Shown here: one piece after another, positions 54,466 through 63,504 of the stretch
How positions within the stretch are numbered: the stretch's first letter is position 1
How the letters are laid out: every line of letters starts with the position of its first letter
Source of the DNA: Prevotella sp.
GTDB lineage: Bacteria; Bacillota; Clostridia; Oscillospirales; Ruminococcaceae
Assembly (NCBI GenBank): GCA_023663025.1
Contig: JAMPIC010000002.1
Span: 24,739 to 88,738, forward strand
DNA: 64,000 nt
Direction of reading: 5' to 3'
Made by a program: the position numbers and the translations under genes
Notes under the pieces: generated by a model
What the model was told of the DNA's origin: nothing
Databases searched by the model: none
What the model saw: only the letters and a program-made list of their open reading frames with translations

Positions 54466-57156
54466 CAGCACGCACTGTAAAAGCGGCGCGAACACCGCGA
54501 AGCCAAGTCCTATGAGAAGCTGCTTTCCCGTCAGCGGAACGGTGCAGAAAATTACTTGAAGCCAGGGCAGATAGATCGCCGCGAATATTACCGCAGCCGA
54601 CACCGCCACCGCCAGCAGCAGCTTTTTGTTGTTCCCGTAGGGGACGGTAAAAATGTTCTTCCGCTCGGATTTGCACTCGAACACATGGAAAAGCTGGGAC
54701 ATCACCAGCGTGAACAGAGCAGCCGTCCGCGCCGCGGGAACGCTTCCCGTAAGAACGTTTATCGCCGTGAAGCTGCCCAGAGCGCAAAGTCCGATAAGCA
54801 CGCCCCTGAAAATGATCTTCTGCATGAGACCGTCCGAGAAAAAGCTTTCGTCCGCCTTTCGGGGCGGCTTTTTCATGTTCTCCTTTTCGGGCGGCTCAAC
54901 TCCCAGCGCGACGGCGGGAAGTCCGTCGGTGACAAGGTTCACCAGCAGTATCTGAGTCGGCAGCAATATCATGGGCATACCCATAACTATTCCCAGGAAC
55001 ATTGTCAGCACCTCGCCGATATTGCAGCTTAAAAGGTAGCGGACGAATTTCCTGATATTGGCATAAACGCCCCGCCCCTGCTCCACAGCGCCAACGAGGG
55101 TGGCGAAGTTGTCGTCAAGCAGAACCGCGTCGGCGGCTTGTTTGGTAACGTCCGTTCCCGTTACGCCCATGGCTACGCCGATGGAGGCTTCCTTTACCGC
55201 GGGAGCGTCGTTCACGCCGTCCCCCGTCATGGCGACGGTATCTCCTCTCCTTTTGAACGCGCGGACTATTCTCAGCTTGTCGGCGGGATTTACGCGGGCG
55301 AAAACAGCGGTTTTGCCGATCACCTCGTCAAGCTCCCCGTCGGACATTTTCGCAAGCTCCGCGCCCGTGAAAACAAGGTCGCCCTCCCGCATTATTCCCG
55401 CCTGCTTCGCGACTGCGGCGGCGGTGTTTTTGTGGTCTCCGGTAATCATGACCGTCCTGATATGGGCGTTTCCGCAAAGTTTCACAGCCTGTCTCGCTTC
55501 GGGACGGGGCGGGTCGAGCATACCTTCCAGACCGAGAAATATCATACCGCAGCCGGTTTCCTCCGAAACGTCCGCGCCGTTTCCGTTCAGATCCTTTTTG
55601 CAGAGCGCAAGCACCCGCAGAGCCTTTTCGGTCATACGGTCGTTGGCGGCAAGAATTTCACGCCGCCGCGAAGCCGTCAGGGGGACTGCGCCCCCGTCGG
55701 TGAGGACGAACGCGCACTTGTCGAGAATAACGTCAACCGAACCTTTTGCGTAAGCCGTCCTGCCGCCCGCCCCGCGGAAAACCGTCGTCATGCAGCGGGT
55801 CTCGCTGTCAAAGGGTATCTCGTCCAGCTTTTTCCTGTCGGAGGACAGCTTTTCGGCTGTGATACCGCCCTTTGCGGCGGCTACCAAAAGCGCGGCTTCG
55901 GTGGGGTCTCCCGTGACCGTCCATTCGCCGCCGGTTCTCAGCCTGCCCCTGTCGCGGGAGGAGACGTCCTTTTTGGCGGTTATTGACGCGCCCGTACAGA
56001 GCGTTCCGCATATCAGCGTTTCCCTGAGAGCGGTCTCGGAAGCGGGATTGACGCGGTTTCCGCCGCAGGTGATCTCTCCCGCGATCTTGTAGCCGCCGCC
56101 GGATACGTCGTATTCCCTGCCGCCGCCCAAAGAATTTCCCGAACAGTAGATTTTGGTGACGGTCATTTTATTTTCGGTGACGGTGCCCGTCTTGTCGGTG
56201 CAGATGACCGAAGCGCAGCCCAGCGTTTCCACGGAGTGAAGCTTGTGGACGAGAGCGTTTTTCTTTAGCATTCTGCTTACCGCGAGAGCGAGGGCGATAG
56301 TCACCGTGGCGGGAAGTCCCTCGGGAATGGCGGCTATGGCGATGGTTATGCCCGTCATAAGCATATCGAAAACAGGCTCGCCGCGGAGTATGCCCGCTCC
56401 CGCCACGATCGCGCAGACGGCAAGGCATATTACGGCGATCACCTTTCCCAGCTCCGCAAGGCGCTTTTGCAGAGGGGTCATTTCATCTTCTATCTCGGTG
56501 AGCATTCCCGATATTTTTCCCATCTGAGCGTTCAGACCCGTGGCAATTACCCGCGTTTCCGCCGCGCCCTTGGTTATGACCGTTCCGCTGTAAACGATAT
56601 TGGATTTGCCGATGGAATTGTCCTCGTCGGAGACATTCCCGACCTCCTTTGAAACGCCTGCGGATTCTCCCGTGAGAATGCTCTCCTCGGCGAATAGTCC
56701 TTTTGCTTCGAGAAGAACCCCGTCGGCGGGAACTTTGTCCCCCGCTTCAAGCCTGACTATATCCCCGGGAACAAGCTCCGCCGCGGGAACGGAGGACAGC
56801 GCGCCGTCACGGTAGCATTTTGCATAGGGAGCGGTCATGCTTTCCAAAGCGATAAGGGTTTTTTCGGTTTTGTATTCCTGAATAAAGCCCAGCACCGCGT
56901 TCAGCAGGACGATTATGATTATCGTCGCCGCGTCGTAAAACTCTCCCAGAAAGAAAGAAACCACCGTAGCCGCAAGGAGTATCATTATCATAACGTCGCG
57001 GAACTGTCCCAGAAAAATTTTCAGGGGACGGGCTTTTTTCTCCGCCGCAAGGGCGTTTGCGCCGTATTTTTTCAGACGCTCCGCCGCTTCCGCCGAGGAA
57101 AGTCCCTTTGCGGGGGACGAATAGGGCTTATCCAGTTTATCGAGAATATCAAGCAT
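54460..57156 (-). CDS. calcium-transporting P-type ATPase (P2A)
   Basis: Pumps cations, probably Ca2+, out of the cytoplasm. The 898 residues show the TGES loop (162-165), the M4 ion motif PEGLP (278-282), phosphorylation site DKTGT (Asp321), KGSVDVIL nucleotide-binding segment, hinge MTGDGVNDAPA and the C-terminal helices with NLVTDGLPAVALG. These match SERCA/PMR1-like bacterial ATPases. The start has CGAGGTG upstream. A manganese role is possible. Confidence 0.94.
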   Translation of the reverse strand: MLDILDKLDKPYSSPAKGLSSAEAAERLKKYGANALAAEKKARPLKIFLGQFRDVMIMILLAATVVSFFLGEFYDAATIIIIVLLNAVLGFIQEYKTEKTLIALESMTAPYAKCYRDGALSSVPAAELVPGDIVRLEAGDKVPADGVLLEAKGLFAEESILTGESAGVSKEVGNVSDEDNSIGKSNIVYSGTVITKGAAETRVIATGLNAQMGKISGMLTEIEDEMTPLQKRLAELGKVIAVICLAVCAIVAGAGILRGEPVFDMLMTGITIAIAAIPEGLPATVTIALALAVSRMLKKNALVHKLHSVETLGCASVICTDKTGTVTENKMTVTKIYCSGNSLGGGREYDVSGGGYKIAGEITCGGNRVNPASETALRETLICGTLCTGASITAKKDVSSRDRGRLRTGGEWTVTGDPTEAALLVAAAKGGITAEKLSSDRKKLDEIPFDSETRCMTTVFRGAGGRTAYAKGSVDVILDKCAFVLTDGGAVPLTASRRREILAANDRMTEKALRVLALCKKDLNGNGADVSEETGCGMIFLGLEGMLDPPRPEARQAVKLCGNAHIRTVMITGDHKNTAAAVAKQAGIMREGDLVFTGAELAKMSDGELDEVIGKTAVFARVNPADKLRIVRAFKRRGDTVAMTGDGVNDAPAVKEASIGVAMGVTGTDVTKQAADAVLLDDNFATLVGAVEQGRGVYANIRKFVRYLLSCNIGEVLTMFLGIVMGMPMILLPTQILLVNLVTDGLPAVALGVEPPEKENMKKPPRKADESFFSDGLMQKIIFRGVLIGLCALGSFTAINVLTGSVPAARTAALFTLVMSQLFHVFECKSERKNIFTVPYGNNKKLLLAVAVSAAVIFAAIYLPWLQVIFCTVPLTGKQLLIGLGFAVFAPLLQCVLK

Positions 57157-57656
57157 ACGAACACCTCGTTTAACGTATAAAAATGTGAGCGCGGCTGCTG
57201 CAAGTCCCGCAAATCTTGTCCGTTAAATAATATTCGGACAGGCGGTGAAATATACCTGCGGCTTGCCGCGCAAAATGCAAAAAACTTGAAATAGGTTTGA
57301 AAAGGTGGAAAATGACGTAAAATAGCCGTTTTTAACCTTGACGTCAGGAAAATATGGTATCAGAAAAATCAGGCGATTTTGATCGACTTTAACCGGGAAT
57401 TTTTTAACGCCGCAAATTTATTATAGCAATCCTACAAATAATAACCCAGTCTGTAGGGGACGGGTTTCCCGTCCCGCTGTTCAGCAACTGCGGGCTGGGT
57501 AACCCCGCCCCTACAGAAAGCGTTATTTTATAGTATTGCTATAAAACGTATTTAACGCGTATGAGTATTAAACCAACAAACAACGTAAAACAGGCATTTT
57601 AAAGTTTTAAAGAAATTTTAAAAACGATAAAATGCCTGTTTTATTTGATTTTATAA
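57157..57656. other. 500-bp intergenic stretch with palindromic repeats
   Basis: No gene found. It holds the palindromic element at 57421-57544 and a terminator-like inverted repeat AAAACAGGCATTTTA/TAAAATGCCTGTTTT at about 57587-57645. Confidence 0.65.
57421..57544. repeat. palindromic element with REP-like core
   Basis: Outer inverted ends TTATAGCAAT and ATTGCTATAA enclose the core TCTGTAGGGGACGGGTTTCC ... ACCCCGCCCCTACAG. The core is also present at 46861-46935, where the outer ends differ. Confidence 0.78.
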
Positions 57657-58175
57657 TTGGAAATAATAAGAGACCCCGTTTCCGCCGTTCAAAAATATCT
57701 GTCGGAGCTTTCCGAAAGCGAAAACGTGACGGAGGTTGAACTGCTTGAAACAAGGATAGGTCAGTCGAACACGATAGTTGATAAATATTACGACAACCCG
57801 CAGGCAGAGGAATTGGGCTTTGATTATGAAAACGACTTCCGCAGTCTTACGGCGGTGATGCGGATCACCGCATAGAGTACGCCGAAAATTCGGGACTTGA
57901 AAGCGGCGAAAAAAGCGATTATTTTATTGTAAAATCGGGCGATAACGGATTTTATGTTGTCGACGCTTTTCCGTATGAGCCAATAGATCGTTTCGGCGTG
58001 TTAAAGAGTACCGAGGACGACCGAGGGGACGTCGAAAAAGGTCGTGGAAATGACCGCCGCCGAAGTCTCCGCAGAAACGAAAAAAATCACGGACAAGGAC
58101 GCGGGGCGGCTGAGCGTGACTGTTTCCCAAAAGCAGCTGGACGTGCTGATGCAGTTAAAGGAGAAGGGGAAATAG
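57657..58175 (+). pseudogene. frameshifted remnant of an unknown gene
   Basis: Three consecutive reading-frame segments read as one decayed protein: 57657-57875 (SAVQKYLSELSESENVTEVE ... RSLTAVM), about 57852-58020 in the next frame (EYAENSGLESGEKSDYFIVK, GFYVVDAFPYEPIDRFG) and about 58030-58175 in the third (KKVVEMTAAEVSAETKKITD ... DVLMQLKEKGK). Each switch happens where the new frame continues a sensible sequence. The family is not recognised. A start codon is unclear (TTG 57657, no good ribosome site). Sequencing error rather than true decay is possible. A terminator hairpin follows at 58190-58218. Confidence 0.55.
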
Positions 58176-58189
58176 CGGTACACATAAAA

Positions 58190-58218
58190 ATCATTGCAGA
58201 TGTTATTTCTGCAATGAC
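58190..58218 (+). terminator. terminator after the frameshifted remnant
   Basis: Stem TCATTGCAG/CTGCAATGA with a nine-base loop, followed by CTTTT. Confidence 0.75.
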
Positions 58219-58245
58219 TTTTATCGTTTATATCATCAACGCGCA

Positions 58246-58653
58246 AATGAACTTGCACACCTCGAAATAGTTTCCGCGATCATCTATCAGCTTACAAAAA
58301 ATCTGACCATGGAGCAGATCAAGGCAAGCGGCTTCGACACCTATTTTGTTGACCACACAACGGGAATATACCCCGCAGCCGCCTCGGGAACTCCCTTTAC
58401 CGCAGCGTATTTTCAATCAAAGGGAGACCCGGTAACAGACCTTGTGGAAGACCTTGCGGCGGAACAGAAAGCGCGCACGACCTATGAAAATATCCTGCGC
58501 CTCACCGACGATCCCGATGTGCGCGATCCCATCAAATTCCTCCGTGAACGTGAGATAGTTCACTTCCAGAGATTTGGCGAAGCGCTGCGAATAACGCAGG
58601 ATAACCTTAATTCCAAAAACTTCTACGCATTCAATCCCGCATTTGACAAATAG
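58246..58653 (+). pseudogene. 5'-truncated manganese catalase/CotJC-like gene
   Basis: The frame 58246-58653 encodes the last 135 residues of a CotJC-type manganese catalase, a spore coat component. Recognisable pieces are NELAHLEIVSAIIYQLTKNL, SGFDTYFVDHTTGIYPAAAS, DLVEDLAAEQKARTTYENIL and EIVHFQRFGEALRITQDNL. The usual N-terminal 55-65 residues, with the first metal ligands, are absent; the sequence upstream does not match in any frame. A start at ATG 58309 would remove more. It is therefore a fragment, not an intact enzyme. Confidence 0.8.
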
Positions 58654-58698
58654 CGCAGATAACCGGCTCAGCCGCATATATCCGCATTCGGCATAAAT

Positions 58699-58736
58699 AA
58701 CGCGGCGTCTCCGCTGCCCAAACGGAGACGCCGCAA
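58699..58736. terminator. terminator between the CotJC remnant and the aminopeptidase
   Basis: Perfect 12-bp stem GCGGCGTCTCCG/CGGAGACGCCGC followed by AAATATTTG. It can act for both converging genes. Confidence 0.85.
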
Positions 58737-58767
58737 ATATTTGCGTAAATCCACAGATTATGACCGT

Positions 58768-60558
58768 CTAAATCTCTCTTGTATATTTTTTCAGGAACTC
58801 CAGCTCGTCCCCCGCAAAATAGGGCGACAGCTTTTCGTAAACCGTTTTGTGATAAGCGTTCAGACGCTCCCTGTCCTTGTCCTCCGGCAAGGACGCGTCA
58901 ATGCAGTCCAGATCTATGGGAGCGTACGTTACCGTCTCAAATTCCATTATCTGCCCGTACTCGCACTTCTCAGCCTTTTTGCAGAGCAGCTCGTTCTCTA
59001 TCCGTATGCCGTGGCTGCCCTCGACGTACACGCCCGGCTCGTCCGTGGTTATCATGCCCTCCTCCAGCACCGCGCTCATTGGTCTGTCCGAGTTAAGCTT
59101 GTGCCTGAAGCTGTTGGGGCTCTCGTGTACGCTCAGCAAATACCCCACGCCGTGACCTGTTCCGCAGCGGTAGTCAAGCCCGTTTTCCCACATCACGCCC
59201 CGCGCGAGAACGTCTAAATTTTCCCCGCGGCAGCCGTACATGAACCTTGCCGCCGCCAGATTAAGCATTGCCCGCAGGGTCAGCGTAAAGTGAAACTTCA
59301 CCTCGTCGGAGACCTCTCCCAGCGCGAAAGTGCGGGTAATGTCGGTAGTGCCCTCGAAATAGTGCCCGCCGCTGTCCACAAGGAGAACGCCTCTCGGCTC
59401 AAGGACGGCACAGTCGTCCCTATCCGCGCTGTAGTGCATCATGGCGGCATTGGCGTTATAGGCGCTGATCGTTTCAAAGCTCGGGGCGATAAAATGTTTA
59501 CCGCCCGTCTCACGGCGCAGACCGTCAATGCGCTCTGCGGCGTCAGCCTCGGTGATACGGATATTCCCGACATTTGTTTTGAGCCAGTACATAAATTTTG
59601 TGACCGCAATGCCGTCCAGCAAATGAGCGTATCTGATATTTTCAATCTCGGTGGGATTTTTCACCGCTTTCAGCAGCTCGGCGGGACTTGCCTCGGAAAT
59701 TATTTCGCAGTCTTTCACAGCCTCCGCCAGTCGGAAATTCACCCGTTTGCAGTCCAGCAGGACGCGTTTTCCCGACAGCTTTTCCGCGTATCCGTAAACC
59801 TCGTCATAGGGACGAAGCTCCGCGCCGTTCAGGTTCAGATATTCCTTAACATTTTCGCCGCAGGCGTTCACGTCCGCGAAAAGCAGCGCGGAATCCGCCG
59901 TAACCGCCGCGTAGGAAAGCGCCATGGGACAGTATTTGATGTCGTCCGCGCGGATATTGAAAAGCCAAGAAATATCGTCCAGAGCGGTCATGATGTGAAC
60001 GTCGGCGTTTCGGGATGACATTTTTCCGCGCACCTCCGAAAGCTTTTCGGCGGCGGATTTTCCGCTGTATTTTTCATCAAGCAGATAAATATCCGTATGC
60101 TTCAGCGGGGGACGGTTCGTCCATATCCTGTCCGCCAAATCAATGTCGACTGTCCCGCCTTTTTTTTCTTCGGCGATTTTTCGGTACGCCCTGCCCGTTT
60201 CGGCATTAATTACACGTCCGTCGAAGCCGATATTTCCGCCCTCGGGAAGAATGTCCGAAACGTATTTCCGAACGGTGGGAACGCCCTCCTCGCCCGATCT
60301 CATAAGGGTTATCCCGCTGCCGCGAAGCTGATTTTCCGCCTGGATAAAATAACGTCCGTCGGTAAAAAGAGCGGCTTCGTTTTCGGAGACGACCAGCGTT
60401 CCCGCCGAGCCTGTAAAGCCGCTGAAAAAGCGTCTCGCCATAAAATAGGGACACACGTATTCGCTGTCGTGAAAATCCGAGGTGGGAATAATATAAACCG
60501 AGATTTTTTCCTTTTTCATTTCATTTACGAGAGCCGTGATTTTTTCCGTTGTTTCCAT
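58768..60558 (-). CDS. aminopeptidase P (Xaa-Pro aminopeptidase, M24B)
   Basis: Cleaves N-terminal residues next to proline. From ATG 60558 (METTEKITAL, after CGGAG) the protein has 596 residues, the three-domain long form (two creatinase-like N-terminal domains, then the pita-bread catalytic domain). Metal ligands are visible in LLVDSGGHYFEGTTDITRTF (two Asp), GTGHGVGYLLSVHE (His), TTDEPGVY (Glu) and IRIENELL (Glu). A perfect promoter lies at 60609-60637. Confidence 0.93.
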   Translation of the reverse strand: METTEKITALVNEMKKEKISVYIIPTSDFHDSEYVCPYFMARRFFSGFTGSAGTLVVSENEAALFTDGRYFIQAENQLRGSGITLMRSGEEGVPTVRKYVSDILPEGGNIGFDGRVINAETGRAYRKIAEEKKGGTVDIDLADRIWTNRPPLKHTDIYLLDEKYSGKSAAEKLSEVRGKMSSRNADVHIMTALDDISWLFNIRADDIKYCPMALSYAAVTADSALLFADVNACGENVKEYLNLNGAELRPYDEVYGYAEKLSGKRVLLDCKRVNFRLAEAVKDCEIISEASPAELLKAVKNPTEIENIRYAHLLDGIAVTKFMYWLKTNVGNIRITEADAAERIDGLRRETGGKHFIAPSFETISAYNANAAMMHYSADRDDCAVLEPRGVLLVDSGGHYFEGTTDITRTFALGEVSDEVKFHFTLTLRAMLNLAAARFMYGCRGENLDVLARGVMWENGLDYRCGTGHGVGYLLSVHESPNSFRHKLNSDRPMSAVLEEGMITTDEPGVYVEGSHGIRIENELLCKKAEKCEYGQIMEFETVTYAPIDLDCIDASLPEDKDRERLNAYHKTVYEKLSPYFAGDELEFLKKYTREI

Positions 60559-60608
60559 AATAATTCTCCGTTTTAAATTTTTTTGCGATAAAGATATTTT
60601 GCTTTTTA

Positions 60609-60637
60609 AGTATACCATATTTCTCCCGAAATGTCAA
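60609..60637 (-). promoter_or_regulatory. promoter of the aminopeptidase gene
   Basis: On the minus strand TTGACA (60637-60632), 17 bp, TATACT (60614-60609). Confidence 0.8.
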
Positions 60638-60715
60638 ACAGGCGTACTCAAAAGCATTAAAGCACACCTGTTATATAACACTATTTATATATCTGATTGT
60701 TTTATATTACACCTG

Positions 60716-61972
60716 TTATTTACAAAGCTGTTCCTCTATTCTTATAAGTCTGTTGTACTTTGCCGTACGTTCGCTTCGGCAGGGAGCGCCCGTTTTTATC
60801 TGTCCCGCGTTCACGGCTACGGCAAGGTCGGCAATAAAGGTGTCCTCGGTCTCGCCGCTGCGGTGGGAAATTATTGTCCCGTAGCCGTTGTCCTTTGCCA
60901 AGGTTATCGCCGAAAGGGTCTCGGAGACGGTTCCTATCTGATTGAGCTTGATGAGGATCGAGTTTGCGCAGCCGTTGTCAATACCCTTTTTGAGACGGGT
61001 TGGATTGGTCACAAAGAGGTCGTCCCCCACAAGCCTGACCTTGCCGCCGAGCTGTTCCGTAAGCTTTTTCCAGCCATCCCAATCCTCCTCGTCGAGGGGA
61101 TCCTCGATGGAAATAATGGGATATTTGCCGCAGAGACGTTTCCATTCCTCGATAAGCTCGTCCGCCGTTCTGGACAGCTTTTTCTTCGGCAGGAAATACC
61201 CCTTGCCGTCAGCTTTCCATTCGCTTGAAGCCGCGTCCAGAGCGATGGCGAAATCCGTCCCCGCCTTGTAACCCGCCGCTTCGACCGCTTCGAGAATAAG
61301 TTCTATGGCTTCCTCCTCGCCGGAAAGATTGGGAGCAAAGCCGCCCTCGTCCCCCACGCCCGTGCTCAGACCCTTTGCCTTGAGTATTTTCGCCAGACCG
61401 TGATAAACCTCGGCGCAGCGGCGAAGTCCCTCGCGGAAGCTTTCCGAGCCTTTGGGGATTATCATGAATTCCTGCACGTCAAGATTGTTCGCCGCGTGCG
61501 CACCGCCGTTGAGAATGTTCATCATCGGCATGGGGAGCTTCCTGCCGTTCACGCCGCCGAGAAAACGGTAAACGGGCATTCGGTAATGATTTGCCGCCGC
61601 CTTTGCCGCCGCCAGCGAAACCGCAAGCATGGCGTTCGCTCCCAGCTTGGATTTGTCGGGTGTGCCGTCCGCATTCAGTATCGCGCTGTCGACGGTGTGA
61701 GTGTCGGCGGCGTTTATGCCTTTCAGAGCCATGTTCAGGGTGCTGTTCACATTGGAAACGGCTTTTTGAACGCCCTTTCCGCAGTAGCGGTTCTCATCGC
61801 CGTCCCGAAGCTCCAGAGCCTCGAATTTGCCCGTACTCGCGCCGCTGGGGGACGCTCCTCTGCCCGCTGTTCCGTCCGAAAGCCACACCTCCGCCTCAAC
61901 CGTGGGATTTCCGCGGGAGTCGATTATTTCCCTGCCGACCACTTTTTCTATAACTGCTTTTTGTTCAAACAT
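60716..61972 (-). CDS. eno: enolase
   Basis: Glycolytic 2-phosphoglycerate dehydratase. The 418-residue sequence includes GREIIDSRGNPTVEAEVWLS, RGASPSGASTGKFEALELRD, VGDEGGFAPNLSGEEEAIEL, IEDPLDEEDWDGWKKLTEQL and the catalytic ILIKLNQIGTVSETLSAI and SHRSGETEDTFIADLAVA. An AAGGAAT ribosome site precedes the ATG. It stands alone rather than in a gap-pgk-tpi operon. Confidence 0.97.
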   Translation of the reverse strand: MFEQKAVIEKVVGREIIDSRGNPTVEAEVWLSDGTAGRGASPSGASTGKFEALELRDGDENRYCGKGVQKAVSNVNSTLNMALKGINAADTHTVDSAILNADGTPDKSKLGANAMLAVSLAAAKAAANHYRMPVYRFLGGVNGRKLPMPMMNILNGGAHAANNLDVQEFMIIPKGSESFREGLRRCAEVYHGLAKILKAKGLSTGVGDEGGFAPNLSGEEEAIELILEAVEAAGYKAGTDFAIALDAASSEWKADGKGYFLPKKKLSRTADELIEEWKRLCGKYPIISIEDPLDEEDWDGWKKLTEQLGGKVRLVGDDLFVTNPTRLKKGIDNGCANSILIKLNQIGTVSETLSAITLAKDNGYGTIISHRSGETEDTFIADLAVAVNAGQIKTGAPCRSERTAKYNRLIRIEEQLCK

Positions 61973-62277
61973 ACAGTATCATTCCTTTCGGCTGCATTTT
62001 GAACTTAGTATTTCCTGTTTTTTGAATTTTATGCTTAGGAGCAGTTTCCGGCAGGTTTATTTCGGGTTGTAAACTGCGGTTTCTGTTTGACTGCCGGGAA
62101 TTTTTTCAGCCGTATTTTGCGTATATTGATTTTGCGGCGGGAGATTGCACATAATTCAATAAGGGATCAGGATAAGATACCTTACGTTTATGTTACAAGT
62201 ATAAATATATGTTGAGATTTTTATTTTAGCGGAGAAAATTTCAACTTACGGTTGAAACGCTCTCAATAACGCGGTTA
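61973..62277. other. divergent spacer between enolase and XRE genes
   Basis: AT-rich DNA with a weak hairpin (TTTCAACTTACGGTTGAAA near 62240-62258). No gene found. It must hold the enolase promoter, which I could not place with confidence. Confidence 0.5.
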
Positions 62278-62306
62278 TTGCTTTAAATCAAGAATTTTGC
62301 TATAAT
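62278..62306 (+). promoter_or_regulatory. promoter of the XRE-family gene
   Basis: TTGCTT (62278-62283), 17 bp, TATAAT (62301-62306). Confidence 0.75.
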
Positions 62307-62346
62307 GCGTATAACGGTACCGAATAAATTTAACGGAGGAATTTTT

Positions 62347-63438
62347 ATGACCTTATACATCGGCGAAAATCTTAAAAAGCAAAGAAAACTGCGGGAGCTT
62401 ACACAGGAACAGCTTGCGGATATTTTGGGCGTGTCCTTTCAGTCCGTCTCAAAGTGGGAGCGGGGCGAGGGCTATCCCGATATTGAAACGCTGCCAACCA
62501 TTGCGGAATATTTCGGCATAACCGTTGACGGGCTTATGGGTATGAACGAAATTCGGAACAACGCCGACGCGGAAAAAATTATCGCGCGGGTTAAGGAGAA
62601 TATGTCCAAAGGGTTTATTGCGGAAAATATCGAACTGCTTGAAGAGGCGGTAAAAATCCACCCCGACAATTACGAGCTGCTCTATCAGTACGCCTTTAAC
62701 CTTGCGTTTTTGTCTGTCGGCAGCGAAACCGATGAGTACCGCAGAAATAATCAAAAAGCCGCCCGCATAGCCGAAAGAATACTTGCGGAGTGTACCGATA
62801 CCAAAATACGGAACCGTGTGCAGGCTGAGCTGTGCAATTACTATCAAAATTCGGGAGAGGAAGCCAAGGCTCTTGAAGCCGCAGACAAGCTGCCGTCAAT
62901 ATATAACGGCAGCGAGATAGTAAAGATGAACATTCTTAAGGGCGAAGACCTCGTCCGTTTAGCGCAGAATAACATTTTTAACCTTACGGTTACTTTTGAG
63001 ATTTGCTTGGTGCATTTGGCGGATATGGACGAAAAAAGCGGCGCGGGATATACTTGGGAGCAGAAAATTGAAATATACCGAATAGCTATTGCAATTTACG
63101 GTATTGTGTTTGACAAAGGGGACTGCAATACTCACTTTTTCAATCTTTCCTATCTGCACTGCGATATATCAATTATGGCAATTCGGGCGGGGGACTTCGG
63201 GCTTGCTTTGGAAAATCTCGAAAAGGCGGCGGAATACGCGGCTGAGTTTGACGGTCTGCCCGATAAAAAGCCCTATGTTTCCCTGCTTGTGAATACGCTG
63301 GAGTACAACTCCGCTCATTTGGGGAAAAATCACAGCGACACAGCCTGTAAAATACTTTTTAAGCATCTGTCCGACAGCGTATTTGACGGCATACGGGACG
63401 AACCGCGTTTTAAGAAAATTGAAAAAATGCTCGCTTAA
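62347..63438 (+). CDS. XRE-family regulator with TPR-like C-terminal domain
   Basis: A 363-residue protein: an N-terminal Cro/C1 helix-turn-helix (about 5-60; IGENLKKQRKLRELTQEQLA, GVSFQSVSKWERGEGYPDIE, then IAEYFGITVDGLMGM) followed by some 290 helical residues that look like tetratricopeptide-type repeats (AENIELLEEAVKIHPDNYEL, ARIAERILAECTDTKI). Regulators with this layout often sense a peptide or partner protein. ATG 62347 follows ACGGAGG. It lies next to a converging ABC-2 permease gene that it might regulate, but that is not shown. Confidence 0.88.
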   Translation: MTLYIGENLKKQRKLRELTQEQLADILGVSFQSVSKWERGEGYPDIETLPTIAEYFGITVDGLMGMNEIRNNADAEKIIARVKENMSKGFIAENIELLEEAVKIHPDNYELLYQYAFNLAFLSVGSETDEYRRNNQKAARIAERILAECTDTKIRNRVQAELCNYYQNSGEEAKALEAADKLPSIYNGSEIVKMNILKGEDLVRLAQNNIFNLTVTFEICLVHLADMDEKSGAGYTWEQKIEIYRIAIAIYGIVFDKGDCNTHFFNLSYLHCDISIMAIRAGDFGLALENLEKAAEYAAEFDGLPDKKPYVSLLVNTLEYNSAHLGKNHSDTACKILFKHLSDSVFDGIRDEPRFKKIEKMLA

Positions 63439-63448
63439 AAATAACAAT

Positions 63449-63487
63449 AAGGCATACAACCTCCGAAAATCGGAATTGTATGCCTTG
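63449..63487. terminator. terminator between the XRE gene and the permease
   Basis: Perfect 11-bp stem AAGGCATACAA/TTGTATGCCTT followed by GTTTTTTAT. T-rich on both sides, so probably bidirectional. Confidence 0.9.
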
Positions 63488-63504
63488 TTTTTTATATCGC
63501 AGTA

